Source: Vibrio sp. 10N.286.49.B1 (GTDB lineage: Bacteria; Pseudomonadota; Gammaproteobacteria; Enterobacterales; Vibrionaceae). From it: a stretch of 64,000 bases of DNA. Position 1 is the stretch's first letter. Each line of letters starts with the position of its first letter. The position numbers and the translations under genes were made by a program. Of this stretch, positions 40,240 to 48,657 are shown piece after piece. The notes under the pieces are model-generated. The model was not told the DNA's origin. It saw nothing but the letters and a program-made list of their open reading frames with translations, and searched no databases. The stretch lies in assembly GCF_002873335.1 (NCBI RefSeq), contig NZ_MCUW01000020.1, positions 1-64,000 of the forward strand, given 5' to 3'.

Positions 40240-41244
40240 TTGAATAAGAAACTACGTTGGGGAATTGCAGGTTTGGGCAATATTGCCCATCGATTCGTCA
40301 AAGACTTAACCCGTTACGTCGATAATGCTGAACTTTATGCCGTGGCTGCACGTGACGAGGAGCGGGCTTCTAGCTTCTCGAACCAATACGGATGTACTGT
40401 TTCGTATGGTTCATACTTAGAGCTTGCGAGCGATGCCAATGTAGATGCGGTCTACATTGCAACCATCCACCCATTTCATAAAGACCTCGTTGAGCTGTTT
40501 TTAAGCAAAGGTAAGCATGTCTTAGTTGAAAAACCGGCATTTACCAACGTAAAAGATTGGGATGCAATGACCGCGTTGGCGAATGACAAAGGCGTTTTGC
40601 TAGCTGAAGCAATGAAGACGGTGGCGTTTCCTGCGTATCAAATGATGAAGCAGTTTATTCACGATAATAATATCAGCATCGATTCAGTCGAGGCTTCGTT
40701 TGGCAACTGGCATGAATTCGACGGAAATTGGCATTTGTTTAATCCGGACTTATCCGGTGGCGCGACGTTGGATGTCGGTGTCTATGGCTTATGGTTGTAT
40801 GCGGACTTATGCCAACTGACGAACTCAATGCTTTCACGTCCACGTGCTGAATACACTAATGATAATAGTCAAAGTGAAGTGGATGAGAACGTAACGTTTA
40901 TCTTTGAGGGGGACATGGCCGGTACAATTGGTGCGTCGATTACTCGAGACCTGAAACGCGAAGCGGTTATTCTGGGCACTGAGCTTGAGATTCTTATTCA
41001 TGGCAAATGGTGGAACCCGACGACAATAGACATCACCTATAAAGGCGAGTTTCATCAGATTAATATGCCGGTACGTGGTGGAGGTTTTGAGTATGAGATC
41101 GAACATATTTCGTCTGTACTACTAAGCCATAAGCGTCATTCTGACATCATGCGTCATGAAACAAGCCGCCAGGTGATTGGTATGTTAGAGCAGTCTTTGG
41201 TCGAAAATGGCTATGATTACTTGGCGAACCCATACGCTCGGTAA
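40240..41244 (+). CDS. Gfo/Idh/MocA family oxidoreductase
   Basis: The 334-aa NAD(P)-dependent sugar or polyol dehydrogenase type has an N-terminal Rossmann fold (WGIAGLGNIAHRFV), the family EKP motif in VLVEKPAFTN, and a C-terminal alpha/beta domain with GGATLDVGVYGLW. I choose a TTG start at 40240 because AAGGAG lies 11 bases upstream; GTG 40219 in the same frame lacks one. It seems monocistronic. The substrate is unknown. Confidence 0.85.
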   Translation: MNKKLRWGIAGLGNIAHRFVKDLTRYVDNAELYAVAARDEERASSFSNQYGCTVSYGSYLELASDANVDAVYIATIHPFHKDLVELFLSKGKHVLVEKPAFTNVKDWDAMTALANDKGVLLAEAMKTVAFPAYQMMKQFIHDNNISIDSVEASFGNWHEFDGNWHLFNPDLSGGATLDVGVYGLWLYADLCQLTNSMLSRPRAEYTNDNSQSEVDENVTFIFEGDMAGTIGASITRDLKREAVILGTELEILIHGKWWNPTTIDITYKGEFHQINMPVRGGGFEYEIEHISSVLLSHKRHSDIMRHETSRQVIGMLEQSLVENGYDYLANPYAR

Positions 41245-41294
41245 AGGATGGGTCTGGTGGCCGCATAATCGGCGGCATGCCGGAGGGGGAGGGT

Positions 41295-41348
41295 AGGCTT
41301 AATATGCGATGTACCACGGTGTTATATGGTGTGTCGTACATTAAGCCT
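41295..41348. other. Long imperfect hairpin between convergent genes
   Basis: AGGCTTAAT (41295-41303) pairs perfectly with ATTAAGCCT (41340-41348), and the inner bases continue pairing with several G-U type compensations. It separates the oxidoreductase gene from the 86-aa gene, which run toward each other. No T-run is seen. Confidence 0.5.
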
Positions 41349-41366
41349 CGAAGCAATAAATCGGGA

Positions 41367-41627
41367 TTATTGGTCGTTTTCGTCGTTCGTAAACGAGGCT
41401 TCAATCCGTTTTAGTTCTTCTTTTTCTTTGAGCTGTTTTTCTTCTTGGTTAGCAAGCTTTCTTCGGTTGAGCTCTTTTCGCTCAGACTTGCTCAAAAACT
41501 TAACGGCCTTTTTCGTCGTTAGCGCATAAGCAATGACATCTTCGCCTTTTTCTCTGCGCTCTGCTACGCGTTGAGAAAAGCGTTCATCATCGCGTGCTTT
41601 TCTTTCCGCTGCGGTTAATTTACTCAT
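41367..41627 (-). CDS. Small charged hypothetical protein of 86 aa
   Basis: This is a highly charged, Lys/Glu/Arg-rich, mostly helical protein (KARDDERFSQRVAERREKGE, then KKAVKFLSKSERKELNRRKL), probably forming a coiled coil or binding nucleic acid. GAGGA is well placed before the ATG at 41627, so the gene is likely real. The function is unknown. Confidence 0.65.
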   Translation of the reverse strand: MSKLTAAERKARDDERFSQRVAERREKGEDVIAYALTTKKAVKFLSKSERKELNRRKLANQEEKQLKEKEELKRIEASFTNDENDQ

Positions 41628-41724
41628 TATTTATCCTCATCAGTTTTCATAGCAGAACTCTACCATGATCAGTCAAACAAATGAGAGTAGTTGCACATTC
41701 ATAAAGCTGATGACGGTATAGTAA

Positions 41725-42134
41725 CATGAAACCTGGGCGACACCCCACCCTATATGGGATGACGGCGTTTGGATAGGCGGTGTTTTATTCGAAATGGAGG
41801 CTTTCTATACGAAGGTAAGACTCCGCAGTCGGTAGTGTTTATTGCACCTAAGCTGACCGGTGGTGGTCGGTGCAATTAGGATAAATCTTACAAGCGTGAC
41901 TCAACGAGCTATGAGTCATTTAAATCTCAGAGCGCGATTCAGCCCTTATTCAATCAGGCCTTACAGGATATTCAGTCGGCGTGTGTCGATTGTGATGGCA
42001 ACGGAATCGATAATATCTTAGCGAAAGTCATAAATTCGTATACGATGCGCCACCCTAAAAAACTCTCTTATACGATCTGCCGACTATGTCTATTAACGCG
42101 CTTTATACCGACCTCTCAAGTTATTATGATTTGA
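41725..42134 (+). pseudogene. Possible decayed coding region in three frames
   Basis: Three consecutive plus-strand stretches read like protein but in different frames. They are 41725-41835 (containing TWATPHPIWDDGVWIGG and VLFEMEAFYTK), about 41785-41879 (containing YEGKTPQSVVFIAPKLTGGG), and 41880-42134 (containing SAIQPLFNQALQDIQSACVD and GIDNILAKVINSYTMRHPKK). None has a proper start. The last overlaps the methyltransferase start. A frameshifted remnant gene is the simplest reading, but chance frames cannot be excluded. A dyad ATTGCACC/GGTGCAAT (41841-41876) lies inside. Confidence 0.25.
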
Positions 42135-42829
42135 TGTGTGCTGATATTGATTATCATGCCCAAAGTTACAGTGTGCGACGCTTACATCAGATATTTGGTA
42201 ACGGTGGTACGACCCATCTAGACCTCGCGTGTGGAACCGGTCCGCACGTTCGTCATTTTATTGATTTTGGTTATCAAAGTAGTGGACTCGATATTAACCA
42301 ACCTATGCTAGATATGGCCATGATCCGTTGCCCAGAGGCTGAGTTTTCTTTACAAGACATGGCTAATTTTGAGCTTGCAGAGCCTGTCGATCTCATTACC
42401 TGTTTTCTTTATTCCATTCATTATAATGGTGGCCTCCGCCAGCTTGAAGCGTGTATTGATCATGCCTTTAATGCACTAAAAAAAGGCGGTATGTTTTGTT
42501 TTAATGTGGTGGACTGCCTTAAGATTGACAACCATTCGTTTGTGACACACACCACTTACCATGAAGGGAGTGCGTTGACTTTTCGTTCTGGCTGGCAGTA
42601 TCGCGGGCAAGGGGAACAGCAATCATTATTGCTCAGCATCGAAAAAACCAGCGAGCAAAAAACACAGGTTTGGCATGATGAGCACCCGATGGTCGCATTG
42701 ACTATTGAAGAACTGCTTTCGTTATTGAAACGACGCTTTGACGTTCATGTTTTTGAGCACGACTATGAAAAAATTGTGCCTTGGGACTTACATTCAGGTA
42801 ATGCTTTGATCGTCTGTGTTAAGGCATAG
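42086..42829 (+). CDS. Class I SAM-dependent methyltransferase
   Basis: The 247-aa enzyme has the SAM-binding motif I LDLACGTGPHV near residue 45, an acidic residue after the second strand (SGLDINQPML), and motif IV DLITCFLYSI. The first residues (YTDLSSYYDLMCADIDY) match the small-molecule methyltransferase group. The substrate is unknown. No ribosome-binding site stands out, and the upstream region looks like a decayed gene. Confidence 0.82.
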   Translation: MSINALYTDLSSYYDLMCADIDYHAQSYSVRRLHQIFGNGGTTHLDLACGTGPHVRHFIDFGYQSSGLDINQPMLDMAMIRCPEAEFSLQDMANFELAEPVDLITCFLYSIHYNGGLRQLEACIDHAFNALKKGGMFCFNVVDCLKIDNHSFVTHTTYHEGSALTFRSGWQYRGQGEQQSLLLSIEKTSEQKTQVWHDEHPMVALTIEELLSLLKRRFDVHVFEHDYEKIVPWDLHSGNALIVCVKA

Positions 42830-42918
42830 AACAACAGATATACCGATATTCGTATAACGTTCAAAGCAGGATAAGATTCAAAAAACACCTTGTTACGGAA
42901 CAATATGATTATGCGGCA

Positions 42919-43980
42919 TTATGGTTGCCCCATAAGTCGATGAATGATGACTTGCGCTGAAACCTCGGCGCATCCTGCTGTATTTTCGCCACACCAAAGC
43001 GGTGAAAAATCACTTAATGACTTCTTCTCTGCTGAGGCGCGCAACAAACCCATCTCCAAGGACGCGTACGGAAAGGTTGGCGCATTCTCATTAATGTATC
43101 CAAGTCGTTCCATTGCTCGGTTGACGATACCGCGGGCTGGGCGCCCAGTGAAAATATTGGTCAGAGCGGTATGTCGGTTTCTCGCGCCGCTTTTTATGGC
43201 AGCGCGGTCTTTTATGGCAGAGCGGTGAAGGTCAGAGGTGGTGGCTTCCGAACACAGCAAAAACACAGTGCCCACCTGAACAGCCTGCGCCCTGAGAGCA
43301 AGCGCGTTCTCCATATCCTTTTGATCAGTAATTCCTCCCGCCGCAATGACGGGTATATTAACGTTAGCGATGACATTGGGCAGTAGTATCGACAGGTAAG
43401 CTTGGCTTGCGAGATCCTTCGTTAAAAACATCCCTCTATGACCACCTGCCTCCAAGCCTTGCACAATAATGGCATCTGCGCCATTTTGTTCTAACCATTG
43501 CGCTTCTTTAACGGTGGTGGCGGTTGAGATAATACGCGTGCCCCAACTTTTTATTCGGTTCATGAGTGTTTTGTCAGGAAGGCCAAAATGAAAACTAATG
43601 ATCTCAGGGACAAACGGCTCAATGGCATCGGCAATATCGTGGTTGAATGGCATTCGATTTGCGTTCTTCGGGATGGTGTCTTTATCGATATTCAATTCCG
43701 CTAAAAACGGACTCAAAGTCTGTTGCCAGTGTTGATGCTGACTCACATCGTATTGAGGCATGTCATGACAAAAAAAGTTGAGATTATAAGGACGAGATGT
43801 GGCAGCTCTGATCGTTTTAATCTCAGTAACAATAGCCTCTATACCCAACATACCACAGGGAATTGAACCTAGGCCACCGGCCTTATTTACCGCTATGGCG
43901 AGGGCATTATTTTGTACTCCCGCCATTGGTGCTTGAATAATAGGAAAGCGGCTGCCCAGTAACTCGTGAATATTTTGCAT
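42919..43980 (-). CDS. Nitronate monooxygenase (2-nitropropane dioxygenase family)
   Basis: This 353-aa FMN-dependent TIM-barrel enzyme would detoxify nitronates such as propionate-3-nitronate. The start RFPIIQAPMAGVQNN, the motif IIVQGLEAGGHRG near residue 180 with the likely catalytic His, VIAAGGITD, and ALRAQAVQVGTVFLLCSEA are family signatures. Enoyl-ACP reductase FabK is a distant relative, but the length and motifs favour nitronate monooxygenase. It is monocistronic. Confidence 0.88.
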   Translation of the reverse strand: MQNIHELLGSRFPIIQAPMAGVQNNALAIAVNKAGGLGSIPCGMLGIEAIVTEIKTIRAATSRPYNLNFFCHDMPQYDVSQHQHWQQTLSPFLAELNIDKDTIPKNANRMPFNHDIADAIEPFVPEIISFHFGLPDKTLMNRIKSWGTRIISTATTVKEAQWLEQNGADAIIVQGLEAGGHRGMFLTKDLASQAYLSILLPNVIANVNIPVIAAGGITDQKDMENALALRAQAVQVGTVFLLCSEATTSDLHRSAIKDRAAIKSGARNRHTALTNIFTGRPARGIVNRAMERLGYINENAPTFPYASLEMGLLRASAEKKSLSDFSPLWCGENTAGCAEVSAQVIIHRLMGQP

Positions 43981-44350
43981 GAATTAATGCCTTTCTGCTG
44001 ACGTGTATTTAGTGTTGGGAGTGGCGTTAATTTGAACGGATATGATAAAAACCATTAAATTAGAGTATTTGCACTATTGCTACCCATTAGCTTAGAATAA
44101 CGAGTTGTGTTTGGCGAGTATTTCGGTAGGCCGGTATTTTCCTTCTCGAGAGAGCCGATTTCGAAATAAGTGTAAGTAAAAGCGCAAAATTACAACGACA
44201 TGCCATAATTACTATCATAGTGAACAATAACTTACTAAACGAGTGAGTGAACCAATAATATGTATACAAAATGATTAAACAATACACGAGTACAGTGAGA
44301 AAAAGCCACATAGAGTGTTCTGCCGTTAGAGTGATGAAGGGTTTATAAGT
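43981..44350. other. Intergenic region with no recognised feature
   Basis: It lies between two divergent genes and must carry their promoters. A 74-codon minus-strand frame inside it (44087-44311) lacks a ribosome-binding site and looks spurious. Confidence 0.4.
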
Positions 44351-45814
44351 ATGCGTAAGAAAATGCAGTGGATAAGCATCATTCCTTCTTTTTTGATATT
44401 AGGTTGCAGTAGCTATATTCCGCCAGAAGAGCGTCAAGCAGCTCGCGACGATATCAATACCGCGTCTTCTGAGATAATCAGCAAGCTTGAAAAAGACCAC
44501 ACTGAAATCTCCACACAATTAGCGGACTCGGTCGGTTATGCAACGATCAGTATGTCGGGTGTCAAAGTGCCTGTGATAGGTGGTGGTTCTGGTGTGGGTG
44601 CCATTTATAGCAGCGTCGACGATAACGTAACCTATATTAATGTTGACCGCTACGATGTTGGTGCGGGTCTAGCGTTAGGGAACTATGAAGCATTAGCCAT
44701 ATTTGATAATAAAGAAGACCTAGAAAAGTATCGTAAAGGCGTATGGCATGTATCGGTTGGAGCGGAATTAAGCTACGGTGAAAGCCGCTCTAGTGCCGCC
44801 ACGACTTTGATAGGTACTGATGATTCTGATGTCCCGATTTATTTACTGTCGAGCTCTGGTGGCGCGGCGATAGGCAGTGCGAGATTAATATCAAGCTCTG
44901 TTAACTATGACCTTACCGAAACGGGCGTGGGCGATATTAGTATTGCCAACAAGGATCAAGATGTTGCCGACGGGACAACCGCACCGAAAAAATGGGATCG
45001 AGCGTTACCATTCTTCGCTCAAGAGGTTATTGATAAAGGGTACTCGCTGCCTAAGCCGTATGGCATCAGTCTTATCTATACCAATACCTTCCAGTACATG
45101 GACATTACGGATTTGAACGTCGGGATTAATGGATCCAAACAATATCCAATTGAGTTCGTGTCATTTGATAACAACAGCAACAGCACGCAATCTCCTCAGC
45201 TTAAATTGGATGCGTGGTTATTCCCATTTATGAACGTGTTTGGAGCTGTGGGTAAAATTAGTGGGACCGCTGATATTGGGATACAGATTAGTGGTGATGA
45301 CCTAATTGATCAAACTGGTGCTGATTGTACCGGGCCGATTATCGGCAGACCACCTCAATGTATATTTCAAGGCAGAGAAATTGGTGGCGTAGCAAAGGCC
45401 ACGCTTGATGGCACTAACTATACGTTAGGAACCATATTAGCGACGGGCTGGAATGACTATTTTGTTACTTTACCTGTCTCATTTACTTATGCTGATATGC
45501 GTAAGAATGATGCGGAAGGCTTAATCCTAAATGTATCGCCGCGAGTCGGTAAAGTGTTCCCTACCGTGGGATCACAATCGGTAGCTGTTTATACGGGCGC
45601 AACATACTTAGATAGTACGCTGACATTAACCGGCACCTATACTTACGAGGGTGTTGGTATTGACTATAAGGTGAAACAAAGCAACATCGACAAGTGGACA
45701 GGCTTAGTCGGCGCCAACTACAACTTTAACCGAGACTGGTCACTTATGATGGAGTACGGTTGGAAGAGTGACAGAAAACGCCAGTTTATATCGGCATTGA
45801 ATCGTCGCTTTTAA
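44351..45814 (+). CDS. Lipoprotein with SYLF-like N-domain and beta-barrel-like C-domain
   Basis: This 487-aa protein has a lipobox (FLILGC, Cys near residue 19). Residues about 30-150 resemble the SYLF/Ysc84 lipid-binding domain: VGYATISMSGVKVP, GGGSGVGAIYSS, DVGAGLALGNYEALAIFDNK, EDLEKYRKGVWHV and SVGAELSYG. From about residue 230 to the end the chain is rich in beta-strand patterns (FTYADMRKNDAEGLILNVSP, VGANYNFNRDWSLMMEYGWK) and ends in Phe (ALNRRF), as outer-membrane barrels do. I infer an outer-membrane protein combining lipid binding with a barrel. A terminator follows. The function is unknown. Confidence 0.6.
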   Translation: MRKKMQWISIIPSFLILGCSSYIPPEERQAARDDINTASSEIISKLEKDHTEISTQLADSVGYATISMSGVKVPVIGGGSGVGAIYSSVDDNVTYINVDRYDVGAGLALGNYEALAIFDNKEDLEKYRKGVWHVSVGAELSYGESRSSAATTLIGTDDSDVPIYLLSSSGGAAIGSARLISSSVNYDLTETGVGDISIANKDQDVADGTTAPKKWDRALPFFAQEVIDKGYSLPKPYGISLIYTNTFQYMDITDLNVGINGSKQYPIEFVSFDNNSNSTQSPQLKLDAWLFPFMNVFGAVGKISGTADIGIQISGDDLIDQTGADCTGPIIGRPPQCIFQGREIGGVAKATLDGTNYTLGTILATGWNDYFVTLPVSFTYADMRKNDAEGLILNVSPRVGKVFPTVGSQSVAVYTGATYLDSTLTLTGTYTYEGVGIDYKVKQSNIDKWTGLVGANYNFNRDWSLMMEYGWKSDRKRQFISALNRRF

Positions 45815-45838
45815 TCAGCACAAAGATACCTTGCAACC

Positions 45839-45863
45839 AAAAGGCCCAAATATGGGCCTTTTT
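45839..45863 (+). terminator. Terminator past the SYLF-like gene
   Basis: AAGGCCCA (45841-45848) pairs perfectly with TGGGCCTT (45853-45860) and is followed by T. Confidence 0.88.
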
Positions 45864-46001
45864 CTATGGCGGATTAGCTTTTCTAATAAGCGAGGATGAA
45901 TTTATTTAGTAAATTAATTACCAAATAATATTTGACCTATGTCACAAAAGGAGTAAAATTTGACCTGTTCTTGAAATCAAATTACATAAAGCAGGCAAAA
46001 A

Positions 46002-46163
46002 ATGAACTCAGCACTTCTATCAACACTGAACAACGATCAAAACACTGAAGTAAAAGAAACCCCAGCTCAAATGTCAACACTGGCAGAAATCGCGTCTCTA
46101 GCGACCATGTTTTTAGCAACATCTGCAGTCGTATTGTTACTTAGCCTGACTTGGGTGCTGTAA
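46002..46163 (+). CDS. Small membrane protein of 53 aa
   Basis: It begins MNSALLSTLNNDQNTEVKET and ends LLLSLTWVL. The first 25 residues are polar; residues about 30-53 form one membrane helix. A GCAGG sequence precedes the ATG by seven bases. A repeated TTTGACCT element (45932-45961 region) lies upstream and may be part of the promoter. It is below usual gene-length cut-offs. The function is unknown; the layout fits regulatory small membrane proteins. Confidence 0.55.
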   Translation: MNSALLSTLNNDQNTEVKETPAQMSTLAEIASLATMFLATSAVVLLLSLTWVL

Positions 46164-46238
46164 CGACTCACGTTTTCAGGGACATGAAACAGCGATACTT
46201 TGCAATGTGATTGCTCGAGTGTCGCGAGTCCTCCCTTT

Positions 46239-46286
46239 TTTATCTTTATCTTTATCTTTATCTTTATCTTTATCTTTATCTTTACC
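46239..46286. repeat. Hexanucleotide tandem repeat, unit TTTATC
   Basis: Seven perfect copies of TTTATC (46239-46280) are followed by one degenerate copy TTTACC. The tract lies between the 53-aa gene and the 3' end of the His-rich gene. A frame reading LSLSLSL through it is low-complexity and not considered a gene. Confidence 0.92.
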
Positions 46287-46368
46287 TTTCAGCAGATCTT
46301 GCCCTCAAGTACTCGACTCTATAAAGAGCACGCGGTTTGAATGGTTAGCTTTTTCAAATAGCACCGTA

Positions 46369-46770
46369 CTAGGGTCTAACAACGACAAATCTTCCTTGCC
46401 CTGTGGGTAAAAACCAATCTCCTCTCGATACAAAATACTGTTGTCCTTTTTTGTTTACCGCTGTCGCGCCTTCAGGCAGCCGCTTGATCACTTGCCCCAA
46501 TCGATAACGACGTTTATTTGGCTTCTCAACAACCACGTAGTGATCGTTTCTTTCTTCATAGTACCGCCCATTGATTAAAGCATAGGAAACGCCAGCAATG
46601 GCAAGAAATATCGCTGAGTCGGGTAGGCGATGCCGGTCATAATGATGAACCACATGCACTTCTTTTTTGTGGTGCTTATGGTGTTTATGTTTTTTCCATG
46701 GATCCGCAACGCTCTCAAATGACAGCAATAGTATTGATACGAACGCGATGTTTTTAATGGCGTTATTCAT
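46369..46770 (-). CDS. His-rich periplasmic protein, DUF6515/RcnB-like
   Basis: This 133-aa protein has a signal peptide (about 1-22, ending SVA) and then a His/Lys-rich segment (KKHKHHKHHKKEVHVVHHYD) that could bind divalent metal. A hydrophobic stretch (SAIFLAIAGVSYALI) and a small beta domain (YRLGQVIKRLPEGATAV, then GQQYFVSRGDWFLP and GRFVVVRP) follow and resemble DUF6515/RcnB-type periplasmic proteins. A 7-bp tandem repeat ends five bases before its AGGTGAG ribosome-binding site, so expression may vary with repeat number. Confidence 0.65.
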   Translation of the reverse strand: MNNAIKNIAFVSILLLSFESVADPWKKHKHHKHHKKEVHVVHHYDRHRLPDSAIFLAIAGVSYALINGRYYEERNDHYVVVEKPNKRRYRLGQVIKRLPEGATAVNKKGQQYFVSRGDWFLPTGQGRFVVVRP

Positions 46771-46788
46771 AATGCACTCACCTATGCT

Positions 46789-46850
46789 TATTAGGTATTA
46801 GGTATTAGGTATTAGGTATTAGGTATTAGGTATTAGGTATTAGGTATTAG
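46789..46850. repeat. Heptanucleotide tandem repeat, unit TATTAGG
   Basis: Eight perfect copies of TATTAGG (46789-46844) plus six bases of a ninth. The array starts 18 bases upstream of the His-rich gene's start codon, right next to its ribosome-binding site. Seven is not a multiple of three, but the array is outside the coding frame, so any effect would be on promoter spacing or mRNA leader. Confidence 0.95.
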
Positions 46851-47064
46851 TGTGGTTGAGTGGCTTTGTAAGATAGTGAGCGAGACGTCAGTAAACGGTT
46901 GGGATTTGAATGGGGGTGAATGCTATCGGTGTAAGTCATTCTCTCGGTTGATTGATCTCAGAGATTAAGAGAAAGCCACGCGCAGTGCACGAACAGTAAA
47001 CGCCCATTTGACACTGTCTGAGGTTATACTGTGGCCTTACGGTTTATACAAAATAGGGATACCA

Positions 47065-47745
47065 ATGAATAAAAGAATCTTAGTCACCGGTGCGACAAGT
47101 GGAATTGGTTATGCTTTGGCGATAGAGCTTTGTGCGAAAGGTCACAAGGTTGTCGCGACTGGCAGGAACATGAAGAAGCTCGATGAATTACATGCTGCGA
47201 CTGGTTGCCATACGATTGCAGCTGACCTGGGCGTAGTTGACGAGGCGTTGGCTATGTTTGAAGCGGCATCGCAACATCTGGGCGGTTTAGATGTGCTGAT
47301 TAATAATGCCGGGATGATCTCACGTAAGTGCTCTATAGAAGAATTTACTTTAGAGGAATACGACGAACAATATGCGATAAACCTCAGAGCCCCTTCGCTG
47401 CTATGCCGTGAGGCGTTAAAAGTCATGAAACCTCAGCAAAACGGACAAATTATTAATGTAATAAGCACCGTGGCGAAACGAGCAAATGCGACAATGAGTA
47501 TTTATACTGCGATGAAACAAGGGCTTGCCGGTTTTAGTGCTATTTTGATGAAAGAGGCCCAGCCTCATGGCATTAAGGTGACTTCCTTGTTTCCAGGTGG
47601 TACGGATACAAACTTTCGCGAAGCCGACCGTCCAGAGTATATGAACCCGGTAAGCGTCGCGAAAACAATAACTCAGTTACTAGAATTGCCCGCCGACTTG
47701 GTGATGCATGAAATGACTTTCCGACCGCCCGTTGAGTTAGAATAA
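47065..47745 (+). CDS. Short-chain dehydrogenase/reductase
   Basis: The 226-aa NAD(P)-dependent enzyme shows the classical SDR set: TGATSGIG (cofactor glycines, residues 8-15), NNAG (about 85-88), a catalytic serine in NVISTVA, and YTAMKQG as the YxxxK motif. I place the start at ATG 47065, preceded by AGGGA; an upstream in-frame start at 47008 lacks a signal. The substrate is unknown. It is convergent with a GntR gene. Confidence 0.88.
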   Translation: MNKRILVTGATSGIGYALAIELCAKGHKVVATGRNMKKLDELHAATGCHTIAADLGVVDEALAMFEAASQHLGGLDVLINNAGMISRKCSIEEFTLEEYDEQYAINLRAPSLLCREALKVMKPQQNGQIINVISTVAKRANATMSIYTAMKQGLAGFSAILMKEAQPHGIKVTSLFPGGTDTNFREADRPEYMNPVSVAKTITQLLELPADLVMHEMTFRPPVELE

Positions 47746-47757
47746 CGATATTAACTG

Positions 47758-48474
47758 TTATGCCATTATATTACTGTTTATACACACCTCTGTGTGTTCT
47801 CGGTGGTCTGATGGCAATACAGTGAGTAACGTTACTGTCATTCTTTCTAAAAAGGTGGCCATCAGTTCACCATAATTCGACACATCGTTTTCTGTGATCG
47901 AACGAGCAATAATGTCTAGCTCATTGGTTGGAAACAGTAACGCGCATTGAGCGGGCTGTTGAAGGAAAAAGTGGTGAATATAACGTCTTAGATTCAAGAT
48001 TACCGCATTAAAAAAAGTATCCATTATTTTTGGTGCACTTGAGTCATGCAGTAAGAGAAGTATGGCAATAAAATTGTCTTCAATAATAGTTAAACTCGGC
48101 AACTGCTCATTACTTTGGTTTAATTCTTGACTTAATTTAATAAAATGAAAAAGTAATCTTACGGATTTTTCTTCGGAAATTTTTTGGTGGCCATTCTGGT
48201 GGTTATAACATTGCCTTTGAAAGTGATACGCCAAGTAATCCATTAATGCTTCCAACTCGAGCTTCGTTAAAGGATTAACGTAGGTGCCCACGTTTGGTTG
48301 ATAATGTATAAACCCAATAGATGCTAGCTCTTGTGTAGCCTCGCGAATTGGAGAAAGTCCTATTTGATAGCGTTGGGATAATTCATTAATAATAAATTTT
48401 TGATTGGGCTCGATAGTTTGATCAAGAATGTCTTGTACTATAAGTTCCATTGCTTTTTGTTTAGTGGTTTTCAA
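47758..48474 (-). CDS. GntR-family transcriptional regulator
   Basis: This 238-aa protein has an N-terminal winged helix of the GntR type (ELSQRYQIGLSPIREATQEL, then ASIGFIHYQPNVGTYV; residues 28-66) and an all-helical effector domain resembling FCD but with a poor metal-ligand pattern. The target may be the convergent SDR gene or something outside the window. Confidence 0.78.
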   Translation of the reverse strand: MKTTKQKAMELIVQDILDQTIEPNQKFIINELSQRYQIGLSPIREATQELASIGFIHYQPNVGTYVNPLTKLELEALMDYLAYHFQRQCYNHQNGHQKISEEKSVRLLFHFIKLSQELNQSNEQLPSLTIIEDNFIAILLLLHDSSAPKIMDTFFNAVILNLRRYIHHFFLQQPAQCALLFPTNELDIIARSITENDVSNYGELMATFLERMTVTLLTVLPSDHREHTEVCINSNIMA

Positions 48475-48657
48475 CTGTTACTACCGATTATTGAAGTTCA
48501 GCGGGTATTGTCCATATCAGGTCAGTAAAAAATACAGTAAAACTACTGAATAAAATTGCAATATTAAGTTGTTAAGCAGTAATTCTACGGTACGGGTTTA
48601 TATTCCATTCATACATAATTGTTTATAACTATAAATGAACATGTGAAGACTCCCTTT

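Noticed and set aside
44087..44311. 74-codon hydrophobic frame on the minus strand
   Set aside because: No ribosome-binding site, AT-rich low-complexity composition and location inside a divergent promoter region.
46207..46410. Frame coding a run of Leu-Ser repeats
   Set aside because: It is created by the TTTATC microsatellite, has no ribosome-binding site and runs into the His-rich gene on the other strand.
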